Source of the DNA: Austropuccinia psidii
Taxonomy: Eukaryota > Basidiomycota > Pucciniomycetes > Pucciniales > Sphaerophragmiaceae
DNA: 64,000 bases
Assembly (NCBI GenBank): GCA_023105745.1
Contig: JALGQZ010000002.1
Coordinates: 79,439,785-79,503,784 of the forward strand
Direction of reading: 5' to 3'
In this document: positions 1-12,333 of the stretch, in pieces
Layout of the letters: each line of letters opens with the position of its first letter
Position numbering within the stretch: position 1 is the first letter of the stretch
Program-made: the position numbers and the translations under genes
Notes under the pieces: generated by a model
Seen by the model: the letters and a program-made list of their open reading frames with translations, nothing else
What the model was told of the DNA's origin: nothing
The model's database searches: none

Positions 1-3000
1 CTGACAGGAAAAGCTGGATGTTTGTTTTCCAGTTCTCCTGACAGTTCTACTTTTACTGCATTTGTCCCATGAAGGGCTTTAATAATAAATGGTCCTGCAA
101 AGGAATCTTTGAATTTCTTTGGGCCTTTAATATTATTAAAGTTCAAGGTTGAAACTTGTATTAAGTCCCCTTCTTTGAATTCTGGGGTCTAATGACTTTT
201 ATCCCATTTCTGTTTAGCATATTCAAAAGCATTATTCATGCTTTGATTTGCATGATGTCTCACTTTATCAAGCAATAACTTAAAGCTTGATGCAGTTGGA
301 TGAATATCAATCAGATCTTTTTCCAAAGTATCAGCTGGAAGTTTGGGGTTCCATCATTTCTCCAACATTGCAGGAGTTTTTCCTTTTGAAGCATGGATGG
401 AGGCCTTTTAGGCTAATTCCAATGCTGGTATAAGAGTGCACCAAACATGGGTAAAGCCATCAGAATCTTTAAACTCCAGGCCATAAGCACAGAATCTTCT
501 GATCATGTCCTCAAAGGTTTGAATCATTATTTCTTCCAGCCCATCTGTTTGTGGATGGTAGGCTGTTGAGAATGATAGTCCTGTACCCAAAAGCTTATGT
601 AAATTAGTCCATAAGGCTGATGTAAATTTTGGGTCTCTGTCACTAATGATGTTTTTAAAGAGACCAATATGGGATATTACTCTATTCCAGATCAAAAGAG
701 CTGTATCCATAGCTGTGTCATCTTTGTGACATGGTAAAAAGATTGGTGTTTTGCTGTATCTGTCCACAATAACAAGACATGCATTGTAACTTTTATCACC
801 TCCAAGTGGTAAGGCAGTTACCCAATCCATGTGAACCACTTCCCATGGGGTACTTGGTTCTTGAATATGGATCATTAAACCAAATCTTTTACCAGTAGCT
901 TTATTGGCTTTCTGGCATCTATCACAACTGTGACAGTACTCAATGACATCTTTTCTCCAAGATGGCCACCAGGCACATGTCTTAATTCTTTCCATAGTTC
1001 TGTCTTCAGACAGATGTCCAGAATATATGTTATCATGGCATTCCAGTAGTATGGTGTTAATTAACATTCTACTACATAGGACCATGACACATGTGTGTTT
1101 AGATCTATGATATAGTATACCATCAAACAAATGGAATCTTCCATTATCATAAGATGTTTTCCAAATATCATCCAGAGAATTAGCCAAGGCTACATCTTTG
1201 CAATCTGTTTCAAGTAGAGCAGTAAGAATATGACAGTTATTATCTTGCTTATAGCTTTCTCTAACTTCTTCAAATAATTCTGTTCCAACATCCGTGATAT
1301 TAATCCCTTCAATTGGAATTTGAGGTTCTGCACTTGTAGGAACATAGGCAGGGTTGTCAGGTGTATTTGGTAATGCCCATCTACTTAAGCCATCAGCATT
1401 CTTATGAATATTTCCAGCTTTATGTACTATTGTCATATTGCCTCTACACTCCTGTATAGCAATATGCCATATTAACATGTGTCTGTTTGGAGTTTTCATG
1501 TTAAGAAGTGATTTTACTTCATTACAATCAGTAATTACTTCAAACACACTACCATCAAGATATTAATGAAGTTTTTCCAAAGCCCAAACAAGGCAAAGGC
1601 ACTCCATTTGGCTAGCTCCATATCTGGCCTCAGTAGGTTTAATTTGTCTTGAAATAAAACAAATTGGACCTTCATAAGGTTTTTCATTGACAATTTGAAC
1701 TTGATCAAGAGCAGCTCCTAAAACTTCACCACATGCATCAATATACAGCTTGAAAGGAAGTTTCCAGTCTGTCATCAATAATAATGGTGCATTGGTCAAG
1801 GCCTACTTGATTTTATCATATGCTTGAATCCCCTCCTGTGTCATTTCAAAAACAGTTTGTTGATCACAAATTCTGTATAGTTATCTGCCATGGATTGCAA
1901 AATCTTCAAGGTGCTGCCTGTAATAACTGGCAAACCCTAAAAAAGACATCATTTATTTTTTGTTCTGGGGCATTTGTTTCAGTAAAACTGCAGCCACTTT
2001 GTTTTTGTCAACACCAAGGCTCAGTCCTGAGACTACATGTCCTAGAGCTTTTAACTCATGAAACCCAAAATTACATTTCTTAAGAGATATTTTCATGTTC
2101 ACTTGAAGAATTTTCTTAAGTAGTAATGAAAGTCTTTCTAAATTTAATTTCCAGGTTTCTGAACAAATGATAAGGTCATCAACATAAATTATTAACCATC
2201 CTTCTGAAAATTCATGTGGGAAGATGGTATTCATCATTCTCTGATAATGAGAGGGTGCATTTTTAATACCAAAAGGCATTCTCAAATATTCATAAATCCC
2301 ACAATGAGCAATTATTCTTAATAATTTCCTAGCATGAGGTGTCAAAACATTCTGATGAAAGCCTTTCAGAGCATCCATGGAAGTAATGAATCTTTCTTTG
2401 GATAATTGAGTCAAAGTCTCATGAATTCTAGGGATTGGATACCTGTCTGGAATAGTATAGGTATTCAGTGCTATAAAATCACCAACCAACCTTGACTTAT
2501 CATTATTCCAAGTAATAATTACTGGAGTTGTGACTTCTACATCATTATTGTGTCCAACCTTTCTCAGAACTCCCAGTTTCATTAGTTCATTAATATGACT
2601 TTCTAATGCTTCTCTAGCCCTAGGGCTAGCTGGGTAAGCTGGTCTTCTTAATAGTGGCGGATAAGGCCTTTCCACATTAAGCATAATGTCCACTTCATGG
2701 CCTCTTATAGCTCCAATTGGTTCATTATCTGAAGCAAAGGCTTCCCTTTATTGAAATAAAATTTCAATAAGCTCTTCCTTCATTTCTAGTGTTAATTCAG
2801 GACTAATTTGTGCTTCAATCAATTGACCTGACACAAATTTTTCCTTATTAACGTTTTTCACTTGTTTAATGACAGTAATTTCTCTTTTTTCTAGAGGAAA
2901 AGCAAATTTTTGTCTTTTATTTTCCCCTATAGTGAAATACCTGTCTTTATGATTATTAATATCAATACCATAAATATTGAGATAATCATTCCCAAGTATA

Positions 3001-5489
3001 AAGTGTTGTGAAGTACAATTATTCATGACAACAATTTCAACTTTCAATATTATACTTCCTGTAGGATGAGGAAATATTATTGCTGCTTCAAATATACCCA
3101 AGGGGTGCATATTTTGGCTAGCACTGCTGAATGTTATACCTTCAATTGGCATTAATTTGTCTTTCCAATTGGTATAAACCTTTTCAAGATAATCTTTTCC
3201 AACACAAGTGCAAAAAGCACCTGAGTCAAGGTGTATCTTGGCTTCTGTGTTGTTTATCACAATATTAGTGATACAAGATGAACCAGCTGTATAACCTTTA
3301 CTTCTAGCAGGTTTGGTTTTCTGCATTTTAGCATCTTGCACATGTATGAGATCCATACATTCATCACTATACTGTGGTAAATGAGTGTTTACCTCAGTGA
3401 CTTCAAAGGAAACATTAATGTTTTCTATACTAAGCTCTTCTGGTACTTCTTCTTCTTCTGAAGGCTCAGAATCACTTTCATGTAAAGATACATCAGTTGT
3501 TTCTTTTGTTTCTTCCACTTTCTCAACATTTATCTCATTAATTCTTGTCTTTTTTGGGCAAGTGTTTGCTAAATGACATGTACTTACACATTTGTGACAT
3601 TTCAAAGGAAGTCTGTCTTGTGGTTTATTTGGCTTTAAAATTGGTTTCCTATTAGTCTTGTTGTCTATTGGGGATTTGGACCAATTTCTTCCAATTTTTG
3701 TTCTAGTAGTGATGTCCTCCATAGCATTGATATAATCTTCTGTAGAGCAAGTCTAAATACAGCTGCTTCTTATAGAATTCTCAAGGTCACTACCACACTT
3801 TCTTAATATCCTTTTATGTACCATTGTTTCAGACATATCAGGATGAAGGGCAGTCAATCTTTCCTTTTGTTTAAGAAACCAAGACATGGGCCTGTCCCTC
3901 TCAATATTAAAAATGGCTTCTTCAAAAGAATTTTCCTTTCTAAATCTCCAGGAATCATTTGCCCATTTGGAAATAATTTGTTCTTTCCACCAAGGCCAAG
4001 AATGTGTACCATGGTCTTGTCTCATTTTGTAATACCATTCCTTTGCTGATCTGGTAAATAATGAGTGTAATCTGGCACTTATGTATTCATCTGGTATGTT
4101 AAAGTCTTCTTTGAACATATCAATTGTTTTCATAAATTCCATATGATTATATTCTCATTCACCATTGAAGGTTGGCCATCCCTCTAATTTTGGAATGTCT
4201 TTGAAATTGCAAGCAGTTCCCACATCATTACTTGAAATGGTATGATGTAAATCATTATTCAAGTTAAGCACATCTCTGTCAAGAATTGGTGTGGATTGCC
4301 TTGGAAATTCATTTTTCAGTGATATATTATTAATACTTGATTGAATGTCTTCTTTTAATTCAAGTCTTGCTTTATCACTTTTTTCCAATTGTTCTTGGAA
4401 AAGAGCTGCATTGTGACCAGTTGAATTTTCCAAGTTTTGAACTTGTAATTTCAATTCTCTTAACTGTCCAGTTATAAAAGAAATTGAATTGTCACCTGGT
4501 TGATTGAGCAAAGTAACTTTAGACTCAATTCTTGCACAAATTTGCGTCAAAGACACAATATTTTCTTTATTAACATTGTCAAGTCCAATAATGGTTTTTT
4601 GTTGGTCTTTTACTTGTAATATCTCATTAACCAACTTTTTTTGGATATACTCAAATGTTTTAAACTTTGTCATAATTTCTTTATTACAAGATTCAAATTA
4701 AGTTACAAGCTTAACAAGATCTATTTCTTTGGGAAAGATTGGTTCAATATTTCCTCCTCCTTGTTTTTGAATTCCATCAGAGTTCTTGCCATATTGAACA
4801 CATTGTCCATGGCTGTCTTCTCTTTCTTTGGGATTCTGTAATTCTGTGGGTAAGGCTTGTTCCATTTGGGCTTTGCCTTTTGCTTGCCCTTCTGATTGGT
4901 CTTTGGGGCTTGCTTGGGCTTGTCTGGCACTTGTTGAGGCAGATTTTTGCTGGTGGATGCTTGGGGAGCTTTCACTGGGCTGTTTTCCTTGCCTTGGGCC
5001 AACTTCTTATTCTGGTCCTCTTATAACATACTTTGGTTTTTCAACCAAGCTTTTATCTGTTGGACTTGTCCTTTGCAAGACATTGGTGTCCAACCCTTCA
5101 GAAGTTCTTCTGTCTTTTCTGGCCCCATGAACTTCTTCACTTGAAGATAAGAGTTCATTGTGCCTATCCAAAGACTTGGGAGAAGTTCCCACTCTTGCTG
5201 TTTTGTGGCCATAAACCGGTTCTTGTACTGAGACTGGTAAATCTCCACTGCTGCCTGTTGGAAATGATTCATGTCTAACAGCAATAGCAGTTATGTCAGC
5301 TTCTGGACTCTCAATAAGAGTTTCAAAGGTGCTGGCTAACCTTTGGGAACTGGTGGAAGTTCTGGCATCCTCCATTTGTGCCTCTCCTCTGGGCTGACAT
5401 TCTTGTCTTTTTGATTTGTGACTGGAATGTCCTGGTCCAGATCCATTTGATTGGATGGAGTAATTACTTCCACTTCTAGTAGGAGTCAT
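1..5489 (-). pseudogene. Element A gag-pol pseudogene (Gypsy polyprotein with many stops)
   Basis: The ATG is at 5489-5487, in the same context as element C. Going leftwards I see the low-complexity Gag N-terminus (to about 5007), a coiled-coil region (4155-4673), capsid (3753-4142), a CX2C-type zinc knuckle whose residues are partly altered, the protease motif DSGA (about 3220), reverse transcriptase with YVDD (about 2190), RNase H, and integrase with HHCC and DDE signatures (408-1300). In-frame stops relative to element C are visible near 190, 350, 408, 1560, 1803, 1950, 2748, 3753 and 4155, so no full polyprotein can be made. The stops are scattered single-base changes, as expected of neutral decay after insertion. 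The chromodomain end would lie left of the window. Confidence 0.93.
4721..5274 (-). pseudogene. Element A copy of the overlapping ORF2 (exon 2), one internal stop
   Basis: This is the element A counterpart of ORF2 in B (22362-22930) and C (52304-52869), read in the +1 frame relative to gag. It shows the same conserved patches: VEIYQSQ, PSLW, MNSYL, WLKNQS in the first half and [20 protein letters not shown] in the second. One in-frame stop near 5020 separates the halves. The end is FPKK followed by a stop, at the position used in the other copies. The AG acceptor at 5276-5275 is retained. Function unknown. Confidence 0.75.
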
Positions 5490-5537
5490 TTCATGTCAAT
5501 TTTAAGAAAAAATAGACTAAGAATGAATTGAATTCAC
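5275..5537 (-). other. Element A predicted intron between leader exon and ORF2
   Basis: On the minus strand the donor reads CAG/GTGAATTC with its first intron base at 5537, and the acceptor reads GCTGTTAG/ACATGAATC ending at 5275. The length is 263 bp, the same as in element C. The leader exon just upstream (about 5538-5651) is frameshifted here and begins with a stop in the expected frame. Splice signals are inferred by comparison, not from transcripts. Confidence 0.6.
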
Positions 5538-6146
5538 CTGCTGGACCTTTGAAGCATTCTTTGGTTATCAAATCCCTTGGTGCTGGGCTAGTTTGAATGT
5601 CTCTGAGGCTTCAGAGTCTGAAGAGCTGTCTCTAATTGATTACACTAGAGAAGAAATAAAGATAGCTTATAAACTCAACTTATTGAATAAAGTTGTTTTA
5701 ATGTAATTTATGGCAAATTATGTCAAAAATAAAGAGAAATGTCCAAGATTAATAAAAAAAAATTTTAGTGAAGATTTTTAATTTTTTTTAATTTTTTATT
5801 TGATCTTATATTTTCTTTGAAGAAATAATAATTATGCAATTAACAAGTTATTCATCAAAATTTTATTATTATTCACTTTATACAAGAATAACTCAAAGAA
5901 TAAATTTCAAGTCTGTGATGCGAAAAAGCCACTGGTTAGACAAAAGAAATTTATTCCAAGTCACTCAATAGTATATTGTTTCAAAAAATATTCTTAAGAA
6001 AAAATAACTTTATTAATATTATGAAGATTATTTATAAGGGACAAGTCCCAAAAAAGCCAATATTAAGAAAAATATGGCAATTTTATGTCAACAAACAGTA
6101 AAACAAGGTAAATAATATGGTTTATTTCCCAAAATTTGGTTGAAAT
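5538..6146 (-). other. Element A untranslated leader
   Basis: AT-rich leader between the PBS and the gag intron. It aligns with the leader of element C at 51393-52040. It ends in a degenerate leader exon (about 5538-5651) preceded by an acceptor-like TTCTCTAG. No other coding sequence is visible. Confidence 0.7.
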
Positions 6147-6164
6147 CACGGCCAGGCCCCGAAA
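6147..6164 (-). promoter_or_regulatory. Element A primer-binding site (mutated)
   Basis: Adjacent to the inner end of the 5' LTR, reading TTTCGGGGCCTGGCCGTG on the minus strand. Elements B and C have TTTGGGGGCCTGGCCGTG, so A differs within the TGG that would pair with the tRNA CCA end. Confidence 0.8.
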
Positions 6165-8339
6165 TGTAAGGTTTTTATATTAAACTCTTGATAATAGTAG
6201 CAAAATCAAGAGCACTATGACTGTCCTCAGTAGAAATATATAATATAATGAAATATTATAACCACAAATTTAATATAATTATTAAAAATAATTATATATA
6301 AAAAAATAAATTTAATTATGATTATAAAAATATAATGATAATTATAATAAGCTATAATAATTCTATTATTGTTATAGTCACTGACAATTATAACAATAAG
6401 AAGTGTAAAGCTCTTAATGGGACAATTACACGTGGAAAATATGAATATTAACCACTTATAAATAATATAAATATTATTTATAAAAGAATTAAAACACACA
6501 CTGTGCATAAGTAATTCTTATAGAAAAATTCTATATAAAAAAAAACTAATACTAGATAAAAAAATATAGAACCTTAGAGCAAACTTACTTATAATATTCA
6601 TTTAATACAACAAGCTAAAGAACAACAGTTATTATATTAAAAAATAATTATAAGTTAAAAACACACCAAAAATCAATATTTTTAAAGATAAAACAACTTT
6701 TCATAATAAAAATTATGATTAAAAAGTTTTTAAGAGAAATTTGTGTATTTATAGAAGATATTTAAGATGATAATTTTTATATAATAAAATATATTATTGA
6801 TGATTACAACAATAATCTAAATTCTATGATTTCAATTCTTCAATTTTAATTAATAAAGAATAAAATAACTTAAGAATTACTTTAATAATAATATTTTATA
6901 TTTAATAAAACTTTACCTGTTTAAATTTCTAATATGATTGGATTAATAATGAATGATGGACAAAAACAGTGATGAAAAGACTCTTTTTATATCTTCAGAG
7001 CAGCTCTCATGATTCATAATGAATATAGAGGGCGTGCTCAAGTCCAAACTGAAAAACCATGCTTAAAAATAAAGTTCTTAGCTTAAGGTAACTTATTTTT
7101 AATTCCTATTTAAAGTTACCAGTGTTATTCTTAACTCCATGTAACTTTAATCCTCATTTAAACTAATTATTTTAAGTTTTTAATATAAATAAACTTATTT
7201 ATATTAGATTTAATCACATGAAAAACTTAAAAATAGAGTTTCAAGCAGAAGTCTCTTAAACTCAATTTTTAATTAATTTTTCAATAAATTATAATTTTCT
7301 TTGAGATTTAATTAAAAGAGTAAATTTCCAGGCTAAGTACCCAGGAACTTTATTTATAAAAGATACTTAAAACTTAATTTATATATAGATAATATTAAAT
7401 TGTAAGCTGTGTGAGAATTTCCAGCGAATCCATTAAGAATTGGATTTTTAAGGAATTTTTGAAGTTATTGCTATTTTTCCACGTAAAATAGCAATACACA
7501 CCAAACCTTAACTTTTGATAAGGTTTTAATGCTTGTAACCTTAAAATTTTGAGCTTATTCAAGCTTTTGAAGCTTAATTAAGTTTTGAAAGTTCTTAAAA
7601 CCTTAAATTCAAGCCTGCATATTGGGATTTACCCTTTGGCAGCTTGAAATTCCTGTCTAAATTGGGATAAAACCAGTTTAAACTTTAATTTTGGATCAAA
7701 GTCTAATCTTAAAGTTTAAATAAGGTTTAAAATCCTCCAATACAGGTGGACAAGCTTAATTGAATCCTTGCAGATCCAAAAAGTTGGGTACCCCAGCTCT
7801 ATTTGGTCTTTTTCCTTTATCCCACCTTTCTGTGTGGATTTTGCCCTTTTATTTATTTAAAGCCATACTATGGCCTTAAAGCCTTTTAAATTGAGCTCAC
7901 GCAGGATTTACATTCTGTATGGCAAATCCTTAGCCAATTCAGTAAATATACACAACACCTCAATTTTAACTAAAATTTTGGTAAGTTTGCATAAACCTTA
8001 TGCAACTTTAAATTTAAGCTTATTTAAGCTTAAATTTAACAATTTTAAAAAAATTTGAAAAATTTACATTAGTACTGTGAGATTCTTAAATCTTCCAATA
8101 ACATAAGAAATAAGTGTTTTTGGGTATAACACCTTATGGATGTACCCTTGGTTATTTTTGGTGTAGAATCCAAAAATGACATAATATTTATAACTTTGTT
8201 TATCCAAAGAAAAATCATACTTATTTTTTGTTATTTTTTATTTTAAATTCAATTAAAAATTCTGTTGAAGATAAATTTAACTGTTTATAAAGTTATTTGT
8301 GGCCTTATGGGTATGTTATACATACCTCACAGGCTCACA
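6165..8339 (-). repeat. Element A 5' LTR
   Basis: 2175-bp LTR, TGTGAGCC...TTACA on the minus strand, homologous along its length to the 2188-bp LTRs of element C. It is very AT-rich. Near its outer end it carries the inverted repeat GTATGTTATACATAC and further in the GGGTACCC palindrome. The small frame at 7870-8058 is antisense and also present in the element C LTRs; I do not consider it a gene. Confidence 0.92.
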
Positions 8340-9539
8340 CATAATTTAAAGCTTTTCACCCATTTATTTGATTTCTTTACTTTAATCTTCTTTGGTTAGT
8401 CCAGCCCCAGTTAAATTTTCAATTTTTTTTGCTGCCATATACTTCTTTTTATATACTCACCATTGATCTCAGATGCTTCTTGAGCTAAGGTTTAGGTGAT
8501 GTCATGATTTTTTTTTGACCTCAATTGACATAAGCTGAAAACCTTGCTGCTTCAACAAAGGGGGCCTTCCAATTGATGTTGAGCCACTAGTACCAAAATA
8601 TGGCTCAAAAGTGTATTTTATTGAAAGCCGATTAATTATGTTTAAATAACTAGTATGTATTAAGTGACCTGATGGATGAGGAAGGCTGGAGGTGATCTTC
8701 ATATCTGACTTGATGTGTTTTGCTTTTGAATGAAGAAATATAAATTGATTTTAAGCTTTTTGGTCAGATTGTCAAAAATGGAGTGTGGAAGAATATGTTG
8801 TACAGTTGTGAACTGTGAAAACTCATTTGCATTAGGCTTCAAACTGAAATCCCAGATGCATGGGAGTTGTTGAAAACACCAGGGGACTCAATTAAAATGC
8901 CATGTGATTTACACATGAATAACCCAGGATTTAGTGTTGGTATTTGGAGGCCAAAGCATGTGTTATTTTAAGGTGGGATTTGATGAATTTGACACCCCCT
9001 AATGTGAGATGCAGGTGATCTGAGTGACTTTCAGTGAGGTTTACAACATAAAAAGAGCAACTTTATTTCAAAGCATGGAAATATGGATGAGAATACTCCC
9101 AAAACCAAATAGAAAGTTAGAACCCAGTGCAATACATATTGGAAACCAGCCTTTCTTTTTCATGGTGATCATAATTGAAAAGGAGAAAAATCAAATGGTC
9201 TTCAATTACAATATTCAACTTTGATGAGCTTGAATTGAATTGACTGTCATCTTTCCTCATTAAGTTCACTTGCAAGTGTTTCTCGGAAGTGTAAGTCTTT
9301 GGGGGGGGAAACCTTTCCAAGCCACTTTGTGCCCAATTGAGAGTTGATGTTAAGCCTGCCCCCTGATTCCAGCGCTTTGAGGAATCCCCAGCTCCCCACC
9401 CCTAGGGAAACTTATTGGCAAAAGAATTTCCCCATCCCTGGTTGGCATGGGGTACCGTACATGGCTAAAATCCCAAAGGGGACCGATTCATTGAATAAGA
9501 ACCATAAAATAAGAAAAATAAAATCAAAACAACTGTATT
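8340..9539. other. Intergenic stretch, no gene recognised
   Basis: The first five bases are the presumed target-site copy of element A. The rest is AT-rich with several short open frames of no recognisable family. A run of eight G lies near 9301, and a GC-richer block at 9385-9480 containing CCACCCCTAGGG may be the terminal part of the neighbouring hAT element. I see no RNA gene. Confidence 0.5.
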
Positions 9540-11760
9540 TTATGCATCACTATTAGAGTAGAGATGACCAAATATATGCGCCCAATCTTTTATACAAGCT
9601 AACTTCTCAACATGCATGGGAGAGAGAGAGAAGCTTGCTGATAAGTTAGGATCTTTCTCCCAATAGAGAAAATCTGCTCAGATGGAGCGCTAGTTGCTGG
9701 GATAGAAAGATACTTCTGGGCCATTTTTCCCAAAGTCAGAAAAATTTTTGATCGGTCCTTCCAAAAAGTGAGAACATCAGTTGATTTTGGCTCAGTAGGT
9801 TCAACCAAGAATCTATTGAGCTCGCTTTCCAAGGATCCTACTGCAGGTGAAGAAGATGAGTACATCTCATCAAATAAGCCTGGCACAACATTCTCAGAAT
9901 TTGTTCTTCTGGGTATAGTTGCCTGATCAATGAAATTCTTCCTTGATTCCCCTTCAAATCGTCATTGTAAAGCTTTTGCACATGTACCAAGTTTCTCCAA
10001 AGTTGATTCATGCAATGTAAAGAATTGAATCTTGAATTGAGGATCCAAGATTGTTGCACATATAACTGGGGTCTTCTGCAGGTGCATTTTGAGGTATTTG
10101 GAGAGATTGGTGGTCATTGCGATTGTTGCTGGCTCTATTTGCACCACATTGTACTGTTCACAAGCCTGTAAGAGAGTAATTAGAATCAATTATTCTAAAG
10201 AGAAAGAAAACATACCTGTTGGATGTGTTTAATCAAGAGTATATATAGCGGCAATGCATGATTGATTGTTGGGTATTTAGAACCACATATAATTTCTGTA
10301 GCTTCATAGAGAGGATTGAGAAATCCAATCATCACCTTGACCTTATCCCATTCAATTTGCAACAATTGATAAGACTTGAGGTTCAGTGTGGTACAAAAGT
10401 GATGGTAAGCATCTTTAAGTGCAAATGCCCTTGTGAGAATGTCAAAAGTGGAATTCCATTGTGTCACAACATGACTGAGGAGGGTAGTCACATGAGTGGG
10501 TTTGGATTCATCATATACCAGTTGAACAGTTGTAAGGAACTTTTCTTGTTGCTGAGGGCTTCAATTGATGTATGAGGCAAGCCGTGCTATGCAAGAGACA
10601 ATGGAGTTATAGTTGAGGTTCAGTCCATCTGGGGGATCAACCAGGTTGGCAATTGACATAGGGCCTGCCACTTCGGTAGGTTCTTCAGAAATTGAATCAG
10701 GTTGAGATCCTAGAGCATTGAGACCATCACAGGCAGTAAGATGTATTGTATGGGCCATGCAGCCAATGGCTTGCTGATTTGGATCAAACACAGGAGTTTT
10801 CTTTCCAATCTCCTGAGCCATTTGAGTGTTGACCAAATCATTATCAGTTGTAATGCAGAGAATGGTTGACTCCACATTGTATCACTGTAAGATACTCAGG
10901 AAGAGTTCGGCAAGTGAAGCGCCTGAATGATCACCTTGAGGTGGGAATCAAAGAAACAAATCAGTATTTCAATACGTAATGGGGTGAAATTCATAGTCAA
11001 AGAATATGACTTACCTTCGATTTTACTGAGACCAAGAAGGACAGAGATAAGCTCAAATTTGTTGTCCTAGAAATGTGCAGTAACACCCATGAAGGCAATT
11101 GAATGTGGACTAGTCCAAACATCTGTTGTGAAGGATACCCCATTCACATTGGCAGCCAATATATTGCAAATGTGTTGTTGATGGAATAAAAACACATTGG
11201 CAAGATGTGCCATCAAAGAATTTTGCTGAACTAATATCTTGAGAATCCCTGGATGGCAAAGCTCAAGTAGAGCTTGAAATGAGGCTGATTCAGTAATTGA
11301 AAGTGGGAGATCACTTTGAGAGATAAAATACACAAGGGAAGTTTCCAATGACTCTGGACACAAACGCTAGGAGTTTTTTAAAAAAAATGTTAGCATTATT
11401 GCATGTACCCAAAAAGGAAGAGTACATACCTTTTTGGGAAACCCATGTTTCAAAAAACCATCAAGTGTTGAAGAACATTGTACTTCTTTCTTATTCGGAT
11501 TCTCTAATTGATGAATGCCCATTAGATGATCTGCCATGGATTTTGTACTACCTGTTCAATGATGTTTGATTTTTTTGGCATGGCTTTCAACTGTGGTTCA
11601 TCACCTGACATTCAATAAACGCTCTATTGAGATCCACAAAGTAGACCCATACCCATGATTGTTTCTTGGTGGGTGGGTCACTCTTGGATAGTTTAGTTGG
11701 TTCATTGATCTCACTATGGGCAATGAGCTGAGACGTAGTGGCCAAAATTGCTGAAGACAT
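9540..11760 (-). pseudogene. hAT-family transposase pseudogene 1 (BED finger, hAT dimerisation domain)
   Basis: The likely start is ATG at 11760-11758. The first exon carries a BED-like start (WVWVYF followed by a C) and hits a stop near 11593. Further on come the hAT core signature TTDVWTSP (about 11110), ITTDNDLVN (about 10850), a CMAHTIHL patch (about 10760), the TQWNSTFDIL patch (about 10450) and the C-terminal dimerisation region (IPATSAPSEQIFSIGRKI, about 9650-9710). Three introns remain recognisable: 11367-11429, 10935-11014 and 10166-10215. Joining across 10935-11014 restores the family motif IEGDHSGASLAELF. In-frame stops lie near 11593, 10890, 10560 and 9963. A CT-repeat near 9610-9632 shifts the frame, after which LSPMHVEKLACIKDW resumes and ends at a stop at 9540. 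The transposase would cut and paste DNA flanked by short inverted repeats; this copy is dead. Confidence 0.88.
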
Positions 11761-11769
11761 TCTTGTGAG

Positions 11770-12030
11770 ACGAATTAAAAAAAAAGACCAAAAAAAATAA
11801 AGAAGTAAAGAAGCGTGGAGACAAGAGAGACAGAAAAAAAGAAAAAAAAGGAGAGGTAAATTGAGGTGAAGAAAAGAAGAGATAAGTCAATGTAAAAGCG
11901 GTATTAAAAAAAATAATGAAGCATGGTTAAAGATAAAAAAATGGAGACAAGAGAGACAGAAACAAAGAACAAAAAAGGAGACAAATGAGGCGAAGAAAAT
12001 AAGAGAAATTTAGAACTTAAAAGTTAAAAG
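11770..12030. repeat. Purine-rich tandem duplication (about 126 bp, two units)
   Basis: A purine-rich tract in which a segment starting GGAGACAAGAGAGACAG recurs about 126 bp later (near 11817 and 11943), followed by similar GAGG/GAAGAAAA text in both units. It lies upstream of the hAT-1 start, so it could be terminal sequence of that element. No coding potential. Confidence 0.6.
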
Positions 12031-12190
12031 TGGTGGGGTGGAGCGGCAGAAAGGAGGCGGTATTGGAATATTTTTACCTCACCGCTCCCCCCTAGGGTGG
12101 TGGGAGCGCCTATTTTTTACAAGGGCGGGGCGCGGGCATGGTTTGAGCATCCACTGGGCATGCCAACGCCGCCACCTAGCATTTCATTTC
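12031..12190. other. GC-rich block between the two hAT copies
   Basis: An island of GC-rich sequence in AT-rich surroundings. It contains CCCCCCTAGGGTGGTGGG and ends in GGCATGCCAACGCCGCCACC. A similar GC-rich block lies at 14745-14990 beyond hAT-2 and a smaller one at 9385-9480. These could be terminal or subterminal parts of the hAT elements, but I could not settle inverted repeats or 8-bp target duplications by eye. Confidence 0.4.
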
Positions 12191-12333
12191 ACCAAAAGAT
12201 ACTTTTTGTGGATATTGTGTAGCATAGCTGTATGTATATTGCACTTTTTTGTCTTAAAAAAGCCATCAGGCAGTTACGTACAAGTAGAATGAATCGAAAA
12301 AAATTGTTTACAACTATAATTATATAATTGAAT

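Larger units (their letters stand above)
1..8339 (-). mobile_element. Element A: decayed Ty3/Gypsy chromovirus, truncated by window edge
   Basis: The element runs on the minus strand. Its 5' LTR is at 6165-8339, its PBS at 6147-6164, its leader at 5490-6146 and its gag-pol from 5489 leftwards past position 1. The 3' LTR and left target-site copy lie outside the window; the five bases right of the LTR (8340-8344, CATAA) are the expected right target-site copy. It belongs to the same family as element C (49187-60180): the LTRs are 2175 and 2188 bp and the proteins align almost throughout. Many in-frame stops make it a dead copy. Family assignment rests on domain order and the chromovirus-type polyprotein. 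Confidence 0.93.

Noticed and set aside
4504..5144. Plus-strand frames opposite element A gag
   Set aside because: They are complements of the low-complexity gag/ORF2 region; the same antisense frames appear wherever that region occurs.
6227..6508. 93-codon frame in element A LTR
   Set aside because: AT-rich chance frame of Ile/Phe/Tyr codons in LTR sequence.
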